From the NCBI GenBank assembly GCA_950022295.1, contig OX465596.1, forward strand, positions 217,031,501-217,095,500: a DNA stretch of 64,000 nt, read 5' to 3'. A program made the translations under genes and the position numbers. The DNA is from Bromus sterilis (lineage: Eukaryota > Streptophyta > Magnoliopsida > Poales > Poaceae). A model generated the notes under the pieces. The model did not search any database. It was given only the letters and a program-made list of their open reading frames with translations, and was not told the origin of the DNA. Positions within the stretch are counted from its first letter, which is position 1; each line of letters starts with the position of its first letter. Below are positions 56,433-64,000 of this stretch, one piece after another.

Positions 56433-56433
56433 C

Positions 56434-56854
56434 TGTTGGGGTTCGGGGCAGAAAACACAAAATTTTCATAACCTACGATACCCAATCCCAAGACCTATGC
56501 TATGGTGATGCAAGTAACAGATGGAAATAAATCACATACTAGTATCTAGTCCGTTAAGCGGGAAACGTTCCCGCATGAACGTGGTTGGTGTGGTCGTACC
56601 GGAAATCGCCGATGCCGCGCAGCTCCACGATGACTCCAATAGCCACCCGGTCCTTGAGACCGATGACGGGATTGCGTCCCCGTTGGAACGTTGTCGGTGA
56701 AGACGTCGCGATATGGCCACGACGATGAAGTAGCGCAACAAGTGTAGCACCTCGCGGGATTACACACATACGATGTACCCGACGTCCCTCCGGGCTCCGA
56801 ACCAGAAGAGCAGCGGAAAGAAGATGGATTCGGATCCCGATTCCAGCAGCACGA
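56434..56854 (-). mobile_element. Copia 5' LTR, 3' part (minus strand), interrupted
   Basis: Aligns with 44511-44930. It is broken at CAGCACGA|TGACGTGCG (intact at 44925-44938) by the family B element that starts at 56855. Confidence 0.85.
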
Positions 56855-58534
56855 TGATACGTCCCAAACGTATCTATAATTTCTGCTTGCTCCATGCATG
56901 TTTTGTGTGATATTGCTATGATCTAGATACACTTTCATACAATTTTGATCATATTTGGACTAACTTATTAACTCAGTGCACCACAGTGCCATTTCCTGTT
57001 TTCTGCTGTTTTTCTATTTCAGTTTTCCCCCATATTAAAAGTGCTCCAAAAATTCGGGAAAAAACAGATACAACATCAGCGCAACGGAAGCTTCCGGAAC
57101 CCCGAAGGAGGGTCAAAGGGCCCCCACTTGGTGCCCAGGTAGCCAGGTGGCGCGGCCTAGGGCTTGGCCGCGCCACCAGGGCGCCTGGACCCCTGGTGCC
57201 CCCTGGCTGCCCCCTTCGCCTATTTAATCTCCGTGATGCGAAACCTCCAAAGACAGAACCCTTTTTCGCGATCTTGCCTCTGTTCCGCCGCCGACGTGCT
57301 TCCAAGATTGGGAGCGCCATCAGACTTATTCCCGGCACCCTGCCGGAGGGGGGATTGACCTCCGGGAGCTTCCCCTCCACCATGGACGCTTCCCGGATGT
57401 GCCGTGAGTAGTTTCCCTTGGACCATGGGTCCGTGATCAGTAGCTATGTGATTTTCTCCTCCCTCTTTGTTCTTCATGGTTTAGTCCTCCTGAGCTGCCC
57501 TACATGACCAAGGCACATATGTAATTTTCTTCTGTTGCTATGCTGAGTTTGTTGGGATCTGATGGATTATGAGATTATGTTCAGATTGTGATAGAGTAAT
57601 ATATTTGGTTCTTATCTTTTATATTTTTGTTCCTAAGTAATTCTTGGATGTTCTCCGTTGCTGTTTATTGCTTTGGCCAAGTAGTAGGTAGTAACTTCAA
57701 GAGGGAACGTTATGCTCGGTTGTGGGTTCATGCCCCTCGATGACACGCATGGGTGACAGAAACATGAGTCTAGGGGATGTGCTGTTGCCACAAGGGGGAA
57801 AACAATGGTGCTTGTTACCGCGGTTAAAAGGATTGTTTACTTTACGCAAAGTGCTTTTTAATGAAGTTGTCTGTTGTTTTGGGTTTACGCTTTGGGTGGT
57901 GCTTGCAACTAAATACCAGCGAGATATTCTGGATAGATATCTCAAGGTGGATGATTAGTAGTAGATGCAGTTGGATTTCGGTCTACTTATTTTGGCGTAC
58001 TGCCCATGCTTTTGAGCCTCTTCCTTTATTTTGTAGCATAGTTAGCATTGCGGTGCGTTTATAATCCTGTCAATTGCCCATTTGTAATTTGTTTACCTCG
58101 CATAGAAGTTTTATTGTCTTTTGGGAGAGAGACATCACTAGTGAACATCACGGGACCCCGGTCCATATTCTCATCACTGTTTACACGCTTATTTACTTTT
58201 CTGCTTTTACTTTCAGTTGCTATCATTATCATTATCCCTTGTGTTTTTTTGTCCTTTGTAAACAACAAGACCGGAGAGATTGACAACCTCTCTGAACTTC
58301 GTTGGGAGCAAAGTTATTTGTGTCTGTGTGCAGGTCCAGGTCAAGGAAGCAACTTCTGTTTAAAACGGTGCCATTGTTTCCTTGCCACCTACTTATCACT
58401 ACCGGAGTCCTATGGGAGACACTCTTAAAACCTTGGTATCTTCACCGAGGGAAACTTGCCGCTATGCTGCATCTCACCTTCCACTTGGGGTAACCAACGA
58501 AGGGCGAGAAGCAATTATCATCTTTCACGTATCA
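56855..58534 (+). repeat. 5' LTR of the plus-strand family B element (1680 bp)
   Basis: TGATACGTCCCAAACG...TTTCACGTATCA. GC module at 57105-57215, then CCTATTTAAT as TATA-like box (about 57219). Ends 10 bp before the primer site. Confidence 0.94.
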
Positions 58535-58544
58535 AGCAAATTTC

Positions 58545-58562
58545 TGGCGCCGTTGCCGGGGA
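58545..58562 (+). promoter_or_regulatory. Primer-binding site, tRNA-Asp type
   Basis: TGGCGCCGTTGCCGGGGA, complementary to the 3' end of tRNA-Asp. Confidence 0.95.
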
Positions 58563-58697
58563 CTCCGAGTGATAAGATATGGGAGTTGCCCACTACCTTT
58601 TACCTTTACTGTTTATTCTTGTTAGTTTACCTTTCAATTTTTATCTTTGTGTCTTATATCAAAAATTACAAAAAAATCTGCCACACTTGCTGCTACT

Positions 58698-60065
58698 ATG
58701 GGTTCCACTGAAAACACAAAGTTGTGTGACTTCACTAGTCACAACAACAAAGACTTTATGTGCACTCCTATTGCCACACCTTCCACTTCAGCTACCTCTT
58801 ATGAAATTAAACCTGCTTTGCTAAACCTTGTTATGAGAGATCAATTCTCTGGTGCTGGAGATGATGTTGCTTTACACTTGAACAATTTTGTTGAGTTATG
58901 TGATATGCAAAAGTATAAAGAAGTAGAAGGTGATGTTGTTAAGCTCAAGCTTTTTCCTTTCTCTCTGAGAGGAGAAGCTAAAATCTGGTTTCAATCTTTG
59001 CCTAGGAATAGCATAGATTCTTGGGATAAGTGCAAATATGCTTTTATTGGGAAGTACTACCCCCTGCTAAAATTATCCAATTGAGGAGCAACATTATGAA
59101 TTTTAAGCAATTGGATAATGAACTCGTTTTCAAGCTTGGGAACGTATGAAATCTCTTGTTAAGAAATGCCCTTCACATGGTTTGACTACCTGGATGGTTA
59201 TCCAGACTTTTTATGCAGGCTTGAACTTTACCTCGCGGAACCTGTTAGATTCAGCTGCGGGAGGAACCTTATGTCAACTACACTTGGTGCTGCCACAAAG
59301 CTTCTCGATGAGATGATGACCAACTATTCCCAATGGCACACCAAACGCGCTCCAACAGGTAGGAAGGTAAACTCTATCGAGGAGATTACCTCCCTAAATG
59401 AATAAGTTGACTTAATTATGTCTCTACTTACCAAGCAACCCTCTATTGATCCTCATGATGTTCCTTTAAATTCTTTGGTTGCTCAGGAATAATTAGATGT
59501 GAACTTTATTGCGAGAAACAACTTCAACAACAGTGCTTATAGGGACAATTTTTTTAGTAATCCTAGACCGTTGCCATCCAACTATGGGAACAACCACACC
59601 TATCCCGGCAACAACTCCTACAACCCTACTTACAAGGAAAGAGACCTACCTAGCTATGAGAAATTGGTAGAAATAGAGAAGGCTACTAAGAACTATATGC
59701 ACACCCAGTTTGAACAAAACAAAGCCTTCTCTATGCAAATAGGTGAACACACTGCCATTCTGCAAAATATTAGTGAACAACTTGAGAGCCTGAACAGTGA
59801 GATCTCTAATCTCCAGGATAGACTTACCGCCACTGAAACCCATGTGTCAAACATGTCCCACACCCAATCTACTTTGATAAATCAAATGGCAACCAAACTC
59901 GAAGTTATCACTATGGAAGAGGATAGAATTAAGAGCCTTCCTACACACCACACAGTTGCCACTATCCAAATTGTTGAGGATACCGAAACTATTAGCACCC
60001 AATGCACTCCTAGTCCCATTGGACCTATTAATGGTGATGCTAATACCTCAACCGTAGAAGAATAA
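58698..60065 (+). pseudogene. Gag of the plus-strand family B element
   Basis: ATG at 58698 (MGSTENTKLCDFTSHNNKD). The Gag core includes LLNLVMRDQFSGAGDDVALHL, then KLKLFPFSLRGEAKIWFQSL and SWDKCKYAFIGKYY. A single-base loss near 59060 ends the first frame at KLSN. Similarity continues to CPSHGLTTWMVIQTFYAGLN, with another shift near 59270 and stops near 59403 and 59490. The last part (59499-60065) is open: NFIARNNFNNSAY, then an apparent coiled coil (IEKATKNYMHTQFEQNKAF, LQNISEQLESLNSEISNLQD) absent from the minus-strand copy. It ends at TAA where the other copy has GAA. Would be a structural particle protein. Confidence 0.87.
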
Positions 60066-60071
60066 ACTCCT

Positions 60072-60761
60072 ATGAACATAGAGGGTTTCAAACAAGTGAG
60101 CCTAGATGACACTACTACCACCTTTGATAGTAGTGATATTGATTTTTATAGTTGCACCCTCTCAGAAGTTATTAGCTTGTTACACAAAATGTCTAGAGAC
60201 CCCCACACTAGCACACTTAATCTTGCCTTCATGGAGCATATCACAAATGTTCTCATCAAACCTAGGGAGGAGAATCTTAGGATAGAAGCCTCCATACCTA
60301 GGAAGCTAGATGATGGTTGGGACCCTATGATTAAAATTAAATTGAATAACTTCTCTTGCTATGATTTATGTGACGTTGGAGCTAGTACCTCCGTCATGCC
60401 CAAAAGAATGTATGGCATGTTTGAATTGAAAACTTTTGATTCTTGTTCTTTTGGTGTTCGTCTCGTTGATTCTTCCGTAAAGAAACCTTTGGGGAAGATC
60501 GACGATGTTCTTATCATTGTCAATGACAACTTTGTTCGCGTTGATTTTATTATTATGGATATAGAGTGTGAACCTTTATGTCCAATTATTTTGGGGAGTC
60601 TTCTTCGCACCGTTGGTGCCGTTATTGACATGAAAGAGGGGAATATAAAATTTCAATTCCCTCTCAAAAAGGGGATGGAACACTTCCCTAGAAAGAAAAT
60701 CAAGTCACCATTTGAGTCCGTTACACGGGCTAGCTATTCTCTTTCTCTTGATAAAACTTGA
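60072..60761 (+). CDS. Aspartic protease region, family B
   Basis: 229 open codons in frame with the preceding gag part (separated by one TAA). The catalytic block is LCDVGASTSVMPKRMYGM; the flap-side and C-terminal motifs are KPLGKIDDVLIIVNDN, ECEPLCPIILGS, then GAVIDMKEGNIKFQFPLK and HFPRKK. DVGAS replaces the usual D-[TS]-G, as in other Athila-like proteases with an altered residue. The expected GRPFLRT is GSLLRT, a probable deletion. The ATG at 60072 is probably not an independent start; the protein would be made as part of Gag-Pro. Nothing resembling RT follows: the frame ends in SLSLDKT and stop. Confidence 0.82.
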   Translation: MNIEGFKQVSLDDTTTTFDSSDIDFYSCTLSEVISLLHKMSRDPHTSTLNLAFMEHITNVLIKPREENLRIEASIPRKLDDGWDPMIKIKLNNFSCYDLCDVGASTSVMPKRMYGMFELKTFDSCSFGVRLVDSSVKKPLGKIDDVLIIVNDNFVRVDFIIMDIECEPLCPIILGSLLRTVGAVIDMKEGNIKFQFPLKKGMEHFPRKKIKSPFESVTRASYSLSLDKT

Positions 60762-63320
60762 TCCTTCTTTTGCCTTATGCCTAGCTTAAAGGCGTAAAAG
60801 GAAGCGCTTGTTGGAAGGCAATCCCAGATGTTTTTACTTCTGTTTTAGTGGTCTTGATGATTGTTACTACTGTAGCAACATCATTGTATCTTTATTTTCA
60901 AGCTTTGTGCCAAGTTATAGCCTCTTATGATAAGGGAAGAAAATGTTGTGACATGCTGTCCAGAAAACATATTCTGTCTTCTTGAGCTGATTTTTTTACA
61001 CAACATGATCTATAAATTTTTTAAACTTTCATATGTTCTGAGTTTTTTGATTTGAGTTGTAGAAGTACCCCGAAAAAATTCTCTACTACCTGATGTTCTG
61101 TTTTTCACAGATTCTGCCACATTTTTCCTCTCCTTACTTTTGCAAACCTTAAGCTTGCTTTTTCTTTGCAAAAACCTTTTGTAAATCTTGAGAAACAGTA
61201 GCTCTTAAATAATATCTTTATATCCAGTGGGGAAAAATTATTTTATTAAGGGTACTAATCTCTGTAATCAGCTTATGATGAGTTATGTATGAAGGGAGTT
61301 TTCAAGTGTGCAATGGAAGATGATGAAAGAAGATCCGGGAGTGTCAAGCGCTCAAGCTTGGGGATGCCCCCATGCATCCCCAATAAATATTCAAGGAGAC
61401 TCAAGCGTCTAAGCTCGGGGATGCCCCCGTGCATCCCCTTCTCCATCAACAATCATCAGTTCGTCCTTCGTCTCACTCTTATGTTTTATTTTTCTTTTTC
61501 TTTAGATTTGCTTGCTGTTCATAACAAGTTAGACCCCGTCTTACTTTGTGTGGGAGAGAAACACACTCCACTCCAATCTATAACGCATCATAGGATTTTT
61601 TTTCATGGTTATCTTTTTGCTGTTGTGTGTTCTTTATCTTTTCGTAGCTACTGCCATGTTTAGTTTTAGTCTTAGTTTGTCTTTAGCAAGAGACTTGGCT
61701 TTTGTTTAGTTTGTTTCTGGAACTCTCTTTAGTTTTCATGTTTATCTTGTTAAGAGAGTTGGTTGCTGCACTGAGTTGTGTTTTGTCTTGAAAGTAGGTA
61801 ATTGAGGTTGCCATTTAATTTTAGTAGTAAGTTGCAATAGTTTTGAGGTATTGATGTGAGTAATGTTTGAACTTTTGGTGTCAAGCGCTCTAGCCTATTA
61901 GTGATAGGTGTCGTATTTTGGGCAATCAGTGTGTATTTTCAAAACCTACAAAACTAGTTGGGAACTCTAGCTACTAGATGGATCAATCATCTTTGGAGGG
62001 ATCAGATATTAGAGTACACTCACGTACCGCGAGTCGAGCATGCGCAAGGATAACCAAACCCCTATACACTCCTCCTCGGGTTACTTGTCTCTTTGTGAAC
62101 CTCCTTATTAGATTGAGAGTTACCGATAATAAGTGCATGAGTTCTTCGGACTAATGTAAGTTTTGAAAGTTGACACTTCCACCTCCTCATATTTGCTAGC
62201 CTCGCCCGTGCCGTGCATTGCCTTCTTCTCACTCCGAGAGTTGGCGTCCACCTTCGCCGGTACATCCAAACCCTTGGCATGAAACGCTCTGTCATCATAA
62301 ACCTCCTTATATCTTTCCTCAAAATAGCCACCATACCTACCTATCAAGGCATTTCCATAGCCTTTCCGAGATATATTTCCATGCAACATCCACCTCTTCA
62401 TGACTTGATCTTCATGTCATACATGTTCCTGCTACACTGGCAGCGGCATACATTGCATACATCATGATAGCTACATCTTCTTTATGATTTGAGTACCTTG
62501 TAAAGTGTGAAAGATCTTCTATACCCTCTTGTAAACTAGAGTGTTCCCTTAAGTGAGGAAAAGATCCCAAAGTGGACAAAATAAAAGATCCCAAAGAGGA
62601 CAAATGAGAGTTAAATAGAAAGAGACATTGAGGCCACAAAAAAATACAAAAAAAAAGAAAAAAGAAAAAAAGAAAAATAAGAGAGAGAAAGGGGCAACAC
62701 TACTATCCTTTTAAAAGATCCACACTAGTACTCCCTCTTATCCTTGTACTCCATAGAGATGATCATTCATGCATATAGCTATGTGGGGACCTTCACACTA
62801 TAGAACATGGATTGCATATTCCAAGGATGAGCCTCCTCAAAAGAGCTCTAGGTCTTCATGAGCGAGAAAGTTGGATGCACCCCCACTAGTTCCATTGGAG
62901 AGATTTTTAGCTCATATGTGCATCCATTGCATGGCAATCCCTACCCCTCACATCATATCTATCAGTTGGCATTCTCTCCCATGATTGTCCTCATTGATGT
63001 GAGCCTTTCTCACCTTTTTTTGTCTTCCTCCCCCACCATATTTCTCTCTTTGCCATCCTAAGTGTCAACTCTCGTGCTTACGCTCATCCATTGCATGAGT
63101 GCTCAAAATATCGAAAAGGAGTGGATCAAATTGACTTGTACCTGGCTAGTGGTTTGGGGACGAGTCAAGATAAGATTCCAAAGAAGACCAAGTGTGAAAA
63201 TTTAGTAGATTAAGTTCTCAACATAAATACCTTTTTCTTGTATTACGTATCCCCCTTCTTGCACGCAAACACCATTTGGAGACATTCGAGTCACGGACAA
63301 CGAGAGCTCTAGCTATCCAA
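60762..63320 (+). other. Non-coding 3' region of the plus-strand family B element
   Basis: No ORF with a domain. Contains the hairpin pair, an A-rich tract (62636-62690), and ends colinearity with the minus-strand copy near GAGAGCTCTAGC (about 63310). Confidence 0.7.
61360..61438 (+). repeat. Paired GGGGATGC...GCATCCCC hairpins
   Basis: Perfect 8-bp stems with 6-nt loops at 61360-61381 and 61417-61438, each preceded by AAGCTTG or AAGCTCG. Same arrangement as 39676-39754. Confidence 0.85.
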
Positions 63321-64000
63321 TCCAAGCTAAAAATGCGCAGGGCTCCCTGCTGAAATAATGCATAATTATAATAGGCAACATAGGATAAAGGAGGTACATC
63401 AAGGGCGACAAAAACAGGCTATGCAATTGAATAGGATTGAAATCGTAGAAGCAACGGTAACAATGCCTAGTGCAAGAAAGTACGGAAAAGGTAGGCAATA
63501 TCTGGGGAAGAGAATGGCTCTGCTTGCCTGGAAGCTCGACGGTAGGGGTAGGGTCGTCGACGAAGTAGTCGTACCCGGCAGCAGTGTAGTCGGTGGTAGC
63601 AGCGGGGTATACCGAAGAATAAAGGGGATAAACACAGTAAATACAAAGCAATCATAGCAAACAAATACATGGCATGACGTATGCAAAGTTAACGGTGTTC
63701 TAACGCAGTGCAATGCACGTTGCATGGAGCGGGAATCCATCCGGGGATGAACTACTGGCTCCGGGTGATTACCGAACAGGGCGACCGGAGGGGCAAGGTA
63801 TCATGCCGGAGGTGTCGTGGACATCCGACAAAGACAAGGGGGTGTATACGTGTTAGTTGAACCATTCCGGACAACTTTCGTGTTCGGAATAAATTCATCC
63901 GACAGGTTTTTACCGGCACCGGGAATTACCGATAAACAACCCGGAGGGGGGAATGTCGATGATTAGTGTGTTAGGGGGGTGGGGTAGACATACGGATAGC
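63321..64000. other. Unassigned repeat-like DNA at the window end
   Basis: No domain is recognised in any frame. GTCGTCGACGAAGTAGTCG and CGGTGGTAGCAG near 63550-63600 resemble minus-strand leader sequence of grass Ty3 LTRs, but this is weak. Confidence 0.35.

Larger units (their letters stand above)
56855..63320 (+). mobile_element. Non-autonomous family B retrotransposon, plus strand, 3' LTR missing
   Basis: 5' LTR, tRNA-Asp primer site, gag and protease, and a non-coding 3' region colinear with the minus-strand copy until about 63320 (matching 37800). The last ~190 bp, polypurine tract and 3' LTR are absent. No RT or integrase. The left flank CACGA has no partner in the window. Confidence 0.87.

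Overview
The window looks like nuclear, intergenic DNA of a large-genome grass, probably of the Pooideae (wheat, barley, oat or ryegrass relatives). The basis is wall-to-wall nested LTR retrotransposons whose LTR ends (TGATACGT...ATCA and TGTAACA...TTACA) and tRNA-Asp-type primer sites are typical of grass Athila/Tat and Tekay elements. The tribe is an inference. I found no host gene, rRNA, tRNA or CRISPR array. Every convincing coding region belongs to a retrotransposon.

Layout. 1-3746 is the 3' end of a Tekay chromovirus (integrase, chromodomain, 3' LTR) inserted in a copia LTR (3747-4312). 4313-5751 is unassigned. 5752-8034 is a minus-strand Ty3 LTR with a scrap of its coding region. 8035-10082 is a truncated Athila-type copy (LTR, primer site, broken gag). 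10100-11070 is part of an LTR of a second family ('family B'). 11071-15227 continues at 29801-31399 and is a minus-strand 'family C' element. It is split by the best element of the window, a plus-strand Athila-type retrotransposon at 15228-29800 with matching 5-bp ACCAC duplications. That element has gag, pol with one in-frame stop, and a 168-codon extra ORF. Its 3' LTR is itself split by a 4.3-kb solo Tekay-like LTR (24878-29164, duplication TTTTC).

From 32747 to 36170 lies another Tekay LTR. 36493-44223 is a minus-strand, non-autonomous family B element carrying only gag and protease. 44224-51160 is a family B LTR and leader. It is interrupted by a copia solo LTR, which is in turn interrupted by a 5'-truncated Tat/Retand-like element (45093-50047). 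This Tat/Retand-like element carries a 69-bp tandem array and, antisense, an ORF resembling a plant B3 DNA-binding domain with its own TATA-like box. 51161-56854 is a decayed minus-strand copia element containing a family B solo LTR (54260-55905, duplication GTGCT). 56855-63320 is a plus-strand non-autonomous family B element (LTR, gag, protease) lacking its 3' LTR. 63321-64000 is unassigned.

The most interesting signals are four. First, the antisense B3-like ORF. Second, a GC-rich dyad module shared by the LTRs of several families that also sits internally just before the downstream ORFs. Third, a second polypurine-tract-like motif inside the elements. Fourth, a swapped central gag segment between the two non-autonomous family B copies.
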